Shown here: positions 13,942-21,850 of the stretch, piece by piece
Position numbering within the stretch: position 1 is the first letter of the stretch
How the letters are laid out: the number at the start of each line of letters is the position of its first letter
DNA from: Candidatus Troglogloeales bacterium
GTDB lineage: Bacteria > Nitrospirota > Nitrospiria > SBBL01 > SBBA01
DNA: 32,233 nt
Assembly: GCA_005239925.1 (NCBI GenBank)
Contig: SBBA01000044.1
Span: 1 to 32,233 of the forward strand
Direction of reading: 5' to 3'
The notes under the pieces: generated by a model
The model's database searches: none
The model's input: only the letters and a program-made list of their open reading frames with translations
Told to the model about the DNA's origin: nothing
Made by a program: the position numbers and the translations under genes

Positions 13942-14826
13942 TTATTCTTCTTCGGTTGCCGGGCCTTTGACCTGCCGCTTTTCCGACTCGATCCTGGTCC
14001 AGTATTCTTTCGCCTCGTCAGTGAAATATTCCTGAAATCCGTAACGGGCCTTTTCCACCTCACGCGCATCATCCATCACCTTAGGGGTAGGAATCGCGTA
14101 CTCGATATTGCAGGAGGTATAGGCCTGTACGTAAGTCGGGCCGATCTCCCGTGCAATGAGCACCGCTTTTTGGATCGCGGAAGCAACCCGGGCCGGATTG
14201 GTGGGAACAACCCGCGCAATATAGGCCACACCGGCGGTTTTGGCCAAACCGATCATATCCATCTTTTCAAACTTCTTTCCGTTGGGGGCCATCTTCAAGA
14301 CCATTCCCTTTTGGGTCATTCCGGACTCCTGTCCACCTGTATTGCCATAGACCTCGTTATCCAACATGACGGTGGTGAATTTTTCTTTTCGGAACCAACT
14401 GTGCATGACCATCGAAAAACCGATGTCGGCCAACCCCCCGTCCCCGGCGGCAACAATGACATCTTTTGGAGTATCTTGGAATCGGATGCCCAAGCCCCTC
14501 TTTAATCCGGAAGCCACGGCGTTGGTATCGCCATAATTACCATAAATAAAGGGTGCCGCCCCCTGTGTGAGCACCAACCGACCGCATCCTGCCGTTCCAA
14601 TAAATACCGTATTTTCCACGGAGGGTAATGCCACATACATGGTTCGAATAAAGAGGGTCATGGCGCAACCGGCACACATCGGATGCTCTTCGATCACCTC
14701 CTTAAAGGATCCCATCTCCGAGACCTTCCGAGGCTTCGTAAACTGGCTGTCTCTGACGAGGTCGTAATACTCCTGCGGCAAATAGTTTTCAAATCCGGGT
14801 GATACCCTAATCGTTTCTAATGACAT
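13942..14826 (-). CDS. porB: 2-oxoacid:ferredoxin oxidoreductase, beta (TPP-binding) subunit
   Basis: The product has 294 residues. It holds thiamine diphosphate through GDGGLADIGF (about residue 150) and DNEVYGNTGGQESG, the GDG...N motif with magnesium ligands. Four conserved cysteines (MCAGCAM, GTAGCGR and TSCN) should bind the proximal [4Fe-4S] cluster. It catalyses CoA-dependent reductive carboxylation or oxidative decarboxylation with the alpha subunit. A near-perfect AAGGAGGTG ribosome site precedes the ATG. It lies 35 bases after the small membrane-protein gene, in the order epsilon, alpha, small ORF, beta, gamma, delta. Confidence 0.93.
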   Translation of the reverse strand: MSLETIRVSPGFENYLPQEYYDLVRDSQFTKPRKVSEMGSFKEVIEEHPMCAGCAMTLFIRTMYVALPSVENTVFIGTAGCGRLVLTQGAAPFIYGNYGDTNAVASGLKRGLGIRFQDTPKDVIVAAGDGGLADIGFSMVMHSWFRKEKFTTVMLDNEVYGNTGGQESGMTQKGMVLKMAPNGKKFEKMDMIGLAKTAGVAYIARVVPTNPARVASAIQKAVLIAREIGPTYVQAYTSCNIEYAIPTPKVMDDAREVEKARYGFQEYFTDEAKEYWTRIESEKRQVKGPATEEE

Positions 14827-14861
14827 GACACACCTCCTTTATTTTAAATTGTGTAAATCCT

Positions 14862-15020
14862 CTACTTTTTGAGAACAAAGGCAATAAGCGCTCCACCGAC
14901 CATAAAGGCATATGTCACCAGTGTTCCTATAATACCCAATAATATCTGGTTTAGCCTTGTCTCCAGCCGGTCTAACTTGAAATCGACCTTTTCAAATTCC
15001 GCTTTAATTTCACTATCCAT
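14862..15020 (-). CDS. 52-residue coiled-coil/membrane protein inside the oxidoreductase operon
   Basis: Between alpha and beta the minus strand is open from an ATG at 15020 to TAG at 14864-14862. Residues 1-25 (MDSEIKAEFEKVDFKLDRLE, then TRLNQ) are an amphipathic heptad helix. Residues 26-50 (ILLGIIGTLVTYAFMVGGAL then IAFVL) are one membrane span, and the protein ends KK. This plan, short coiled coil then a single span, resembles many small membrane proteins of unknown function. The ribosome site is weak (GTGAG). Its position suggests a membrane tether or accessory for the oxidoreductase, but that is inference. Confidence 0.65.
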   Translation of the reverse strand: MDSEIKAEFEKVDFKLDRLETRLNQILLGIIGTLVTYAFMVGGALIAFVLKK

Positions 15021-15057
15021 TATTAATGGCTCACTAAAGAAACATTTTTAAAAGTCG

Positions 15058-15101
15058 CTGTATTCCGGCTTAAACATTGCCGGTCGGGACGCCGACTGCG
15101 G
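15058..15101 (+). repeat. Composite: family B repeat fragment joined to a family A unit
   Basis: TGTATTCCGGCTTAAACATT then GCCG (to 15082) is the right half of the family B element. It passes directly into one family A unit GTCGGGACGCCGACTGCGG (15083-15101), where a family B copy would continue GGAATGAC. The junction suggests that family A inserted into, or recombined with, family B. It lies just after the stop of the alpha gene. Confidence 0.7.
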
Positions 15102-15109
15102 ACGGCGTT

Positions 15110-16360
15110 TTAATGCCTTCCGCTCCCCGTACCCAAAACATATTCCAGGAGCAACTCGGTGGGCATCGACATGCCACCAAACACCCTTGGCCCACCAGGC
15201 ACCACCCGTTCCGTTCGGGGGATCACATTTCGGACCTCCCTGGCCAGCCACCCCACATAATTAAACTCTGGAATAATGATCCTTTCCGCATGGTCTAACG
15301 CTTCGATCAGCTCTTCCGTTGGGAACGGCCGGATGGACTTGATTTTAACGAGACCCACATCCGCTCCCTGTTCTGTTGCCTGTCGAACCGCTTCGCGGGA
15401 CTGAGAAACCGCAGCGCCCGAAGCAACAATCATGGTCTTTGCCGTCGGATTAACCACTTCAATCAACCCGCCCAGCCATCGGTTAAGCCATTTCCTAGAT
15501 CGTTCCCCCGCCGCCCAGATCTCCTGCTGCCAGGAGGCATGCATCTGATACGAAATAAAATTTGATTTCTGGATAGGGGCATCGCGCGAGATGCGAATCG
15601 GCGGATTTTCATTGTCCATCATCGGAACCGCTTCATGATAGCACTGTCGCGGGGGGAGTTTGATATCGGCCTCTGGAAGTCTCACCCAGCCCCTCGCATG
15701 GGTCACGAAAAACCCATCCACCGCCACCGCGACGGGAAGCGTTACTTCCGGTTTTTCTCCCACCATAAATCCAACCAGAGGATAGTCATAAAAGTCCTGT
15801 TGATTCTCCGCATGAAGCAGAATACAGCCAGTGCTAAGCATATAAGAAAGCTCGACGTTATCCGGCTGAATGGCCAGCGGGGCATTGATGACGCGACACA
15901 TAATAAGGAGCACGGCGGGGAGACGCCCGCCGGGCCAGGAAGAAATGACTTCCAGCCCACGCATGAGCCCAGGCCCAGCCGTAGCACTTAAACAGCGCAC
16001 ACCCGATCGGGAGGCGCCGGCAATGGCCGACATCACGCCATATTCCTCTTCGCCGCGATAATAATCTTTAAGGTACCCCTCTGCGTAAAGATAGCCCACC
16101 TGCTGCATCGTTTCGCTCTGCGGGGTAATGGGGTAGGAAATGGCAATGTCCACGTTGGCACGGCGAATGGATTCCTTTGCGGCCTCACTGCCCGTAATAA
16201 AAGTCTTCTTGCGCGGGGCGTGTAGAAGCAGATAGTCCGGATCAACAACCCGCTGTGCCGCGGCGCCTTTTTTCTCCTCTAGCTTGGGAGGCGGTGCCGT
16301 TGCGGTAATCACGTCACCCTGTGGATTTGTTTTAACTTCTTCTTCGAGTCCCTCTGCCAT
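15110..16360 (-). CDS. porA: 2-oxoacid:ferredoxin oxidoreductase, alpha subunit
   Basis: The product has 416 residues. A family-atypical N-terminal 45 residues (charged, Pro/Ala-rich) precede the pyrimidine-binding domain: TGSEAAKESIRRANVDIAIS, YPITPQSETMQQVG, RGEEEYGVMSAIAGASRSG, LSATAGPGLMRGLE. The C-terminal domain has AVSQSREAVRQATEQGADVG, LVKIKSIRPFPTEEL and ERIIIPEFNYVGWLAREVRN. The YPITP and EEY residues contact thiamine diphosphate and the substrate. AAGGAGATAA lies 6 bases before the ATG. It follows epsilon by 222 bases holding a family B repeat, so a separate promoter in that gap is possible. Confidence 0.93.
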   Translation of the reverse strand: MAEGLEEEVKTNPQGDVITATAPPPKLEEKKGAAAQRVVDPDYLLLHAPRKKTFITGSEAAKESIRRANVDIAISYPITPQSETMQQVGYLYAEGYLKDYYRGEEEYGVMSAIAGASRSGVRCLSATAGPGLMRGLEVISSWPGGRLPAVLLIMCRVINAPLAIQPDNVELSYMLSTGCILLHAENQQDFYDYPLVGFMVGEKPEVTLPVAVAVDGFFVTHARGWVRLPEADIKLPPRQCYHEAVPMMDNENPPIRISRDAPIQKSNFISYQMHASWQQEIWAAGERSRKWLNRWLGGLIEVVNPTAKTMIVASGAAVSQSREAVRQATEQGADVGLVKIKSIRPFPTEELIEALDHAERIIIPEFNYVGWLAREVRNVIPRTERVVPGGPRVFGGMSMPTELLLEYVLGTGSGRH

Positions 16361-16423
16361 TTATTATCTCCTTTTTTATTCCCACCCTTCCTACTTAGTG
16401 CCTGAACGGAAACGCCGCTTCCC

Positions 16424-16509
16424 GTCATTCCGGAATGAATTTATCTGGAATCCAGGGTTACGCCATTTCGGACAGCCCTGGATTCCGGCTTAAAAATTGC
16501 CGGAATGAC
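16424..16509. repeat. REP-like family B repeat, most complete copy
   Basis: The outer arms GTCATTCCGG and CCGGAATGAC pair. The inner CTGGAATCCAGGG pairs with CCCTGGATTCCGG. Together they make a two-hairpin structure of 86 bases in the epsilon-alpha gap of the oxidoreductase operon. It should fold in the transcript and may separate expression of epsilon from alpha. Confidence 0.8.
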
Positions 16510-16582
16510 GAACTTTGTCGTAGCCTTAGATTTTTTCTCCGCTCGAAATAACAGAACAAGAGCGTTTTTCCTCGGACACTAC

Positions 16583-17329
16583 TTACTCCTCGTTTTCGTC
16601 TAGGCCGCGCTCCAACTCGTGGCCCAATGCGTGACCATCTCCGACATGAACCTCTTCCCTGGGCTGTTCAATATCGGCGCCTGTTAGATGGGCCTGTTGT
16701 GCCCATCCGGAAGGGATAATCCCATGTCCCTCATAAAGCGGCTTGACACCCTCTCGTTTGAGACGACGCAAGACCTCTGCAAATTTACGTAGTTTATCCG
16801 CGCCCACATTGGGGACGGATGCCATCGCATCCTCATGGCCTGCCTCTGCACAGAGTGCAATCGTAAAGCAGTTGGTGCCTGCGCGAATCATTTTTAATGT
16901 TACATTGGCAAAATGGCAATGAACCCCCACGAAAATACAGGCTTCAATTTTATTATGCCATATCGTCAGGTTAGGATGGCACGGGTTAATGACGGCCTCG
17001 GGGTCAATTTTAGGATAGATGGGCCGATAATCAGGCATCGGGATAATGCGAACACCGGGGATTTCATGGGCAATCTCAAAGAAGGGTGGCGCTTTCTCCC
17101 GTGTATGTTCGGTCCATCCCCAGATCATGAGCGGCCCGGGAAAAAGGGTCGGGTTCTTACGGGTCAGCAGGGCCATCGCCGCGCCCTCCATCGCCTCCTC
17201 TTCAGAGACAATATCCCCATGAAGCAGTCCTTCTCCCTCATCCGGAAGACGAACACCCATGATAGAGGCAGGGGGAGGCAGCAGCCCCTCCGGCCCAGGT
17301 AAAACTTTATAAGCTTGTCGTTTCATCAT
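16583..17329 (-). CDS. porE: 2-oxoacid:ferredoxin oxidoreductase, epsilon subunit (CO-dehydrogenase beta-like)
   Basis: The product has 248 residues. It matches what I recall of the extra subunit in five-subunit enzymes of Hydrogenobacter and Nitrospira, usually labelled carbon monoxide dehydrogenase beta subunit family protein. Visible segments are GPLMIWGWTEHTREKAPPFF, GVRIIPMPDYRPIYPKIDPE, VGVHCHFANVTLKMIRAGTN, ALCAEAGHEDAMASV and GHGIIPSGWAQQ. The biochemical role is not established. The ATG ATG at 17329-17324 is chosen because TTAGGGGGG is adjacent. The frame continues upstream through a complete family A repeat, which would add AGGVPPNGS; I regard that part as untranslated. It is the first gene of the operon. 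Confidence 0.85.
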   Translation of the reverse strand: MMKRQAYKVLPGPEGLLPPPASIMGVRLPDEGEGLLHGDIVSEEEAMEGAAMALLTRKNPTLFPGPLMIWGWTEHTREKAPPFFEIAHEIPGVRIIPMPDYRPIYPKIDPEAVINPCHPNLTIWHNKIEACIFVGVHCHFANVTLKMIRAGTNCFTIALCAEAGHEDAMASVPNVGADKLRKFAEVLRRLKREGVKPLYEGHGIIPSGWAQQAHLTGADIEQPREEVHVGDGHALGHELERGLDENEE

Positions 17330-17338
17330 CCCCCCTAA

Positions 17339-17399
17339 GTCGCTACGAGCAGAAGCGAATGGACAGCTCCCGTTGGGCGGGACGCCGCCTGCGGTCGCT
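17339..17399 (+). repeat. Family A repeat, full-length reference copy
   Basis: This element of about 61 bases starts GTCGCTACGAGCAGAAGCGA and ends CGGGACGCCGCCTGCGG then TCGCT, so both ends carry GTCGCT-like sequence. It lies 10 bases before the epsilon ATG, at the head of the oxidoreductase operon, and so inside the 5' leader or promoter. Its minus-strand frame is open and continuous with the gene. Confidence 0.75.
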
Positions 17400-17565
17400 G
17401 TCGGCTTGCGGATACAGTTACACAAAAATTACCTACCTAAAAAAGGTAGATGTCACCCACAGAGCGTCTAAACTGCTCTCCACATCAATGGAGACAGAAG
17501 TGTAAGGGTAATGATATACCAGCAACGAAATTGGTGTCAAATAAGGTGTCAGTGACAAATAGAGT

Positions 17566-17708
17566 TGTCCGGTTTCAGAGTACATAATCTGTCCGGTTTT
17601 TGAGGTATTCTTTTTTGAGAAAGAAGGGTGCTGATGAAACCAACAAAACTGAGACAGGAGATTCGGAGAATGAGATTTGAAGAGGCGTACAAAAGTAAAA
17701 GAATTTGA
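17566..17708 (+). mobile_element. Insertion-sequence remnant (ISNCY-like transposase start)
   Basis: Two copies of TGTCCGGTTT (17566-17575 and 17590-17599) lie 24 bases apart, like the end and subterminal repeat of an insertion sequence. From ATG 17634 the frame reads MKPTKLRQEIRRMRFEEAYK, then SKRI and a TGA at 17706. The RQEIRRMRFEEAY start is characteristic of ISNCY-type transposases that continue into a helix-turn-helix. Only 24 codons remain; the rest of the element is gone. Confidence 0.65.
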
Positions 17709-18135
17709 CCTGAAATTATGAATATCTTTTTTGCGTTCGTCGCAGCAATGTCTTTTGAAATGTTTCTGACGCGCGCCTCTTTTCGTTGATTCTACGAATG
17801 GCATAACTTGCCGCCGATGGATCAAATTATTCAATAATTCATGCCTGACCCCTATCCTATCCTATCTATCTAAACGTTTTTTGGTGGGATTTCATCTCCA
17901 AAATAGCTCTGAAAATCGCTCCCGTTGCTGGCCTTTCACCGTTATAAATCGATCCGCACCAAGCAATTCATACCCCACTCTTCTGGAACATCAACTTTGC
18001 CGTAACCCTGCAATTTCCACCTATTCACATTGACTTAAAACAAAAAAAGGCTTAGAGTCAACTGCCTTGTGGGGTTCTTATCTCCACCCAAAACGAAAGT
18101 CGTGGGAAAAAACAGAAACCATAAAATGAATAGAC
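17709..18135. other. AT-rich gap after the IS remnant
   Basis: I see no convincing gene. The minus strand is open across 17433-17834 but its product, rich in Ser, His and Phe, overlaps the IS remnant and resembles no protein I know. A short tandem CCTATCCTATCC run lies near 17855. Upstream of the activator gene at 18136 there is no clear promoter or ribosome site. Confidence 0.4.
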
Positions 18136-19413
18136 ATGTCTGAGACAGAGACCGCCGCTTCTGTAAAAAATAAAAACCACCTGCTTGGACAGTCCCCCGG
18201 TATCAAACGCATCCGTGATCTGATTGAAAAGGTTGCCGATAGTGACAGCACCTTGCTGCTGCAGGGCGAAAGCGGCACAGGCAAAGAAGTCGTCGCGAAG
18301 GCCATTCACTATCAAAGCACCCGATCCAACAAGCCATTTATTCCGATTAATTGCGGGGCGATTCCAGAGACCCTCCTGGAAAGTGAGTTGTTTGGCCACG
18401 AAAAAGGGGCCTTTACCGGCGCCGCAATCACACGCCAGGGACGATTTGAATTGGCCCACGGCGGAACCATTTTCTTCGACGAGATCAGTGAGATGCCGTA
18501 TCCCCTGCAGGTGAAGCTGCTGCGCGCTATCCAGGAACGGGAGTTCGAACGGATCGGCGGTAGCAAATCAATTCAGGTGGACGTCCGTATTATTGCCGCG
18601 ACCAACGTTGATCTGGAACAGGCCGTCCTCGAAAAAAAATTCCGCAAGGACCTCTTCTACCGGCTGAATGTCATCCCCGTTCTGCTTCCCTCACTTCGGG
18701 AGCGCAAGGAAGATATTCCTCACTTTATTTCCCATTTCATTGATCAGTTCAATCGCAAGAAACAAAAGGCCCTGACGGGCATCTCACAAGAGGCAGCGGA
18801 TATCCTCGTGGATTATCCCTGGCCGGGAAATGTTCGCGAGCTTGAAAATGTGATTGAACGGATGGTGATCCTGGCACAGGGAGAGACCCTAACAAAAGAT
18901 GACCTGCCGCCCAAAATACTCGAGACCCGAAGGACAAACGCCAATAATGTCGTTATACCCTCGAACGAACTGACGCTATTTCAGGAATCGTTTAACCCCA
19001 TGAAAGCGGCACTCCCTGCAGGAATTGGAGTGTTCTCTCCTCCAACCGCTACGGAGGCGACTACGCCTAATGTCATTACCCCGTCTGTCGGGAGGCCTCC
19101 TGTGGCAACGCCGTTCCCTTATCCTGGGGTTGAAATTTCGGACGAAGGGGTATACTTTACTCAGTTAGTAGAGGCGTTTGAGGATCGGCTGATCCAGGAG
19201 GCGTTAAGAAAGGCCAACGGCGTGAAAAACAGGGCCGCGCAACTCCTGCACTTAAACCGAACGACCCTCGTCGAAAAACTAAAACGCCGAAAAAAAGAGA
19301 GCGCCCCTCCACCCGCAACATCCGAGGGCCAGCCCCAGGGCGAGCCTCAGGGCCAGCCGCTCCAAGAGTTGAAAGAGCCGTTGTCGCCACAACCGTCTCT
19401 TCAGGATTCGTAG
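18136..19413 (+). CDS. Sigma-54-dependent transcriptional activator without receiver domain
   Basis: The product has 425 residues. It begins directly with the AAA+ domain: Walker A GESGTGKEV (44-52), the sigma-54 contact loop GAFTGA (91-96), Walker B GGTIFFDEISEMP (about 109-121), and arginine-finger regions including FRKDLFYRLNVIPVLLP. A Pro/Thr-rich linker (about 285-345) leads to a Fis-type helix-turn-helix (ALRKANGVKNRAAQLLHLNR). The tail is Pro/Gln/Gly-rich with a repetitive GQPQGEPQGQP. No receiver, GAF or PAS domain is present, so activity must be set by a partner protein or by its amount. The TPR gene starts one base after its stop. A sigma-54-type promoter is visible at 5148 in this window. 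Confidence 0.92.
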   Translation: MSETETAASVKNKNHLLGQSPGIKRIRDLIEKVADSDSTLLLQGESGTGKEVVAKAIHYQSTRSNKPFIPINCGAIPETLLESELFGHEKGAFTGAAITRQGRFELAHGGTIFFDEISEMPYPLQVKLLRAIQEREFERIGGSKSIQVDVRIIAATNVDLEQAVLEKKFRKDLFYRLNVIPVLLPSLRERKEDIPHFISHFIDQFNRKKQKALTGISQEAADILVDYPWPGNVRELENVIERMVILAQGETLTKDDLPPKILETRRTNANNVVIPSNELTLFQESFNPMKAALPAGIGVFSPPTATEATTPNVITPSVGRPPVATPFPYPGVEISDEGVYFTQLVEAFEDRLIQEALRKANGVKNRAAQLLHLNRTTLVEKLKRRKKESAPPPATSEGQPQGEPQGQPLQELKEPLSPQPSLQDS

Positions 19414-19414
19414 A

Positions 19415-21505
19415 ATGTTTTCCAGTATTCAATACCGGCTTTTTTTTTCATTCTTCTTCTCCTTTTTGGCTATCCTGGTTATTACTGAAAATGGGTTTTC
19501 AAACCCACCCAGTCCTTTGGCGCCGCACAAAGAGGCCCCCCGATGGGAGCGCAATGGAGGGAAGGCTTTTGAGCCTCAGCTCTTTACCACCATTCCAAAA
19601 GACCAGGAGAAAACGTTCAAACTGATTGTCAACGCACACACCCCCGACAATCTTGAACAGGCCATCCTCAAAACCAAAAGTCTAATGAAGCAGAAAGGTC
19701 CTGCAGCGTCCACGGCCGCGTGTCTTCTGGGCGATCTTTACCTGAGAAAGTCACATAATGGGGCCAATGTCAAATGGGTGGATCAAGCCCTGGCTGCCTT
19801 TGGGAAGGCCGTGAGTATGCATCCAAGCATCGAGAATACCCAAAAGGCCTTATTAAAGAAAGGATATCTCTATTTTGAAAGAAAGCTATACCCGGAGGCG
19901 TTGGGGAATTTTCAACGCGCGATCAGCCAAAAAGAGAATAGCCCTGAGGGCATGGCGGCCCTGATCGGATTGGCGCAATCCTTTCAAGAGTGGAAAAGAT
20001 GGAATCTTGTCATTAAATGGATTCGTCAGGGCGACGATCTTCCCTTTTCTCCAGTAGACCGGCAGACCCTGCAATTAATTGAGGCGGATGCGCTATACCA
20101 GCTGGCCCGGTTTGAAAATGCCTACAAGTTATACAAGATAGCCATGCCCGACGGCCAACCCCTCCCCAAAGACCCCCGCGCTCTTTTCGGGTATTCAGAA
20201 GCGGCGTATCGCACGGGGCATTTTAATGAGCTAAAGACCTCTATCAAGCTGATGCTTAAGATGGCTTACGAGATCAATCCAAAAGACCCGGTGGCTCCCC
20301 TCTCGATGGCTCGGCTGGGAACCATTTACCAACTGGAAGGGGACACGGTCAATGCCGATATGGCCTCAGATACTGTTTATACAATGGGAGCGCATATTCC
20401 CAACGTCAAGGCCGGGATGATTATTATTGCCACGGGAAATCTGGCTACCATAAATTGCCCCAATCCCTGCACCTCCGGTATCGTGGACATCAACGTGAAG
20501 CAGCTCACCAAAGCGGCAAAAAGCCTTCTGGATGATGCCCCGTTCTCCATCACATCACAGGGGGCGATTTTCGACGGACTGACCCAACTCATCCGGTATC
20601 ATCGTTATTATGAGGCGGAGGAGGTTCACAAAAAAATGCTCGTGATGCTGCCGCCTCCCTCTCGTTCTCCTTACACGCGTTATGTAAAAAGTCAGTTGCA
20701 TCAGGTTGTGCGAGAACACTTCGATACCCTGGAGAGGCCGAAAGAGATTGTGGAACTGCATCGCCGTTTTCGCATGTCCTTTCCCGCAGACATCATGAAA
20801 GGGCCGGTTGGATTAAAAACCGCCAATGCCTATTTGGCATTGGGAAACCTGTCGGAGGCCCTGAACCTGTATTATCCCGTCGCAGAAAATAAACTAAGTC
20901 CTGCCTCTAAAGAAGCGCTTTATCAACAAGGGCTGCTTTTGGCGAAACTGGGGGAATTGAAAAAAGCGGAGCAGGCAATGGTGGAGCATCGGGTTCGATA
21001 TCCAAATGACCATGCGATCCTGGTGGAATTGGGGCATGTTTACGGCAAGCAAGAAAAGTTCGAGTCGGCTTCAATTGCCTATGAGGCGTGGCTTAAGCAT
21101 TATCCTGAACATGAGAATCGGGACGCCATTTATCCCAAACTGATTGATGCCTATCGGAAACAGGGAGACTTGCTGAATCTTATAAACGCATATCAGGGGT
21201 GGATTAAGGAGATACCCCGCGAGTCGGAACGCCCTTATATGGAGTTAGCGGATGCCTATCATCAACACAAGCAGCACGCGGAGGCCATTCGGTATTATGA
21301 TCTGGCCTTGAAATATGAAACCCATCGGAAGGAAATCGATTGGGCCTTGCTCCGCATGGCGGATTCCTATGGGGCCATTGGAGAGCAGCAGCAGGGAGAA
21401 GACCTGCTTCGAAGGGTCTCAAGGGAGGCAACAGACCCGATCATCCGACAGATTGCCCTTGAAAAGCGACGTGGCCTAAAAGGGATTCAGCCCACGGAGG
21501 AGTAA
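19415..21505 (+). CDS. Exported TPR-repeat protein
   Basis: The product has 696 residues. A phenylalanine-rich hydrophobic start (RLFFSFFFSFLAILVITENG) is a signal peptide or anchor. The rest is a long alpha-helical array of TPR-like units, clearest at about residues 130-170 (ALLKKGYLYFERKLYPEALG), 460-560 (NAYLALGNLSEALNLYYPVA) and 590-680 (LADAYHQHKQHAEAIRYYDL). Such periplasmic scaffolds are frequent in polysaccharide-secretion loci and outer-membrane complexes; the partner is unknown. The ATG follows the activator stop by one base, so the two are translationally coupled. A terminator-like hairpin follows at 21522. A family with a better-defined function cannot be named. Confidence 0.82.
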   Translation: MFSSIQYRLFFSFFFSFLAILVITENGFSNPPSPLAPHKEAPRWERNGGKAFEPQLFTTIPKDQEKTFKLIVNAHTPDNLEQAILKTKSLMKQKGPAASTAACLLGDLYLRKSHNGANVKWVDQALAAFGKAVSMHPSIENTQKALLKKGYLYFERKLYPEALGNFQRAISQKENSPEGMAALIGLAQSFQEWKRWNLVIKWIRQGDDLPFSPVDRQTLQLIEADALYQLARFENAYKLYKIAMPDGQPLPKDPRALFGYSEAAYRTGHFNELKTSIKLMLKMAYEINPKDPVAPLSMARLGTIYQLEGDTVNADMASDTVYTMGAHIPNVKAGMIIIATGNLATINCPNPCTSGIVDINVKQLTKAAKSLLDDAPFSITSQGAIFDGLTQLIRYHRYYEAEEVHKKMLVMLPPPSRSPYTRYVKSQLHQVVREHFDTLERPKEIVELHRRFRMSFPADIMKGPVGLKTANAYLALGNLSEALNLYYPVAENKLSPASKEALYQQGLLLAKLGELKKAEQAMVEHRVRYPNDHAILVELGHVYGKQEKFESASIAYEAWLKHYPEHENRDAIYPKLIDAYRKQGDLLNLINAYQGWIKEIPRESERPYMELADAYHQHKQHAEAIRYYDLALKYETHRKEIDWALLRMADSYGAIGEQQQGEDLLRRVSREATDPIIRQIALEKRRGLKGIQPTEE

Positions 21506-21521
21506 GGGCAATTCTCTCATG

Positions 21522-21555
21522 AGTGTAGTGCCTCTGGAGCACCTCTACACTTTTT
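21522..21555 (+). terminator. Intrinsic terminator after the TPR gene
   Basis: AGTGTAG (21522-21528) pairs with CTACACT (21545-21551), with an inner TGC/GCA extension. TTTTT follows directly (21551-21555). The hairpin starts 17 bases after the stop codon. Confidence 0.7.
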
Positions 21556-21566
21556 CACCTTTAAAT

Positions 21567-21690
21567 GTCATTCCGGAGTGCCCTGTCTGAAATTCAGCCT
21601 TTCTGAAAATTTCGAGTTCCGGCTTAAACATTGTCGAAATGAACAAACTTTGTCGTAATCCTGGAATTCTCGCTTCGTTCGAGATGACAG
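21567..21690. repeat. REP-like family B repeat, degenerate copy
   Basis: GTCATTCCGGAGTG begins the unit, and TTCCGGCTTAAACATTGTCG with AAATGAACAAACTTTGTCG follow, paralleling the end and flank of the copy at 16424. A further CTGGAATTCTCGCTTCGTTC then GAGATGACAG extends it. Several substitutions break the pairing, so this copy looks old. It fills much of the gap between the TPR gene and the next operon. Confidence 0.65.
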
Positions 21691-21850
21691 AAAAATAGGG
21701 TTTTCGCTTAAACACCATCTAAAAACAATGAGGTCGGCAAGCTTGTCATTATCATTGCGAATATTCCGAATAGTGTGGCATGATCCGTTTCGTCTTTGCG
21801 AAGAAAGGGCCGATTCCGTAATCACTTGCAAAGCATCTTAAGGGAGATTG

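Noticed and set aside
17433-17834. Minus-strand frame of 133 codons
   Set aside because: It overlaps the insertion-sequence remnant read on the other strand, has no good ribosome site, and its Ser/His/Phe-rich product looks like a shadow frame.
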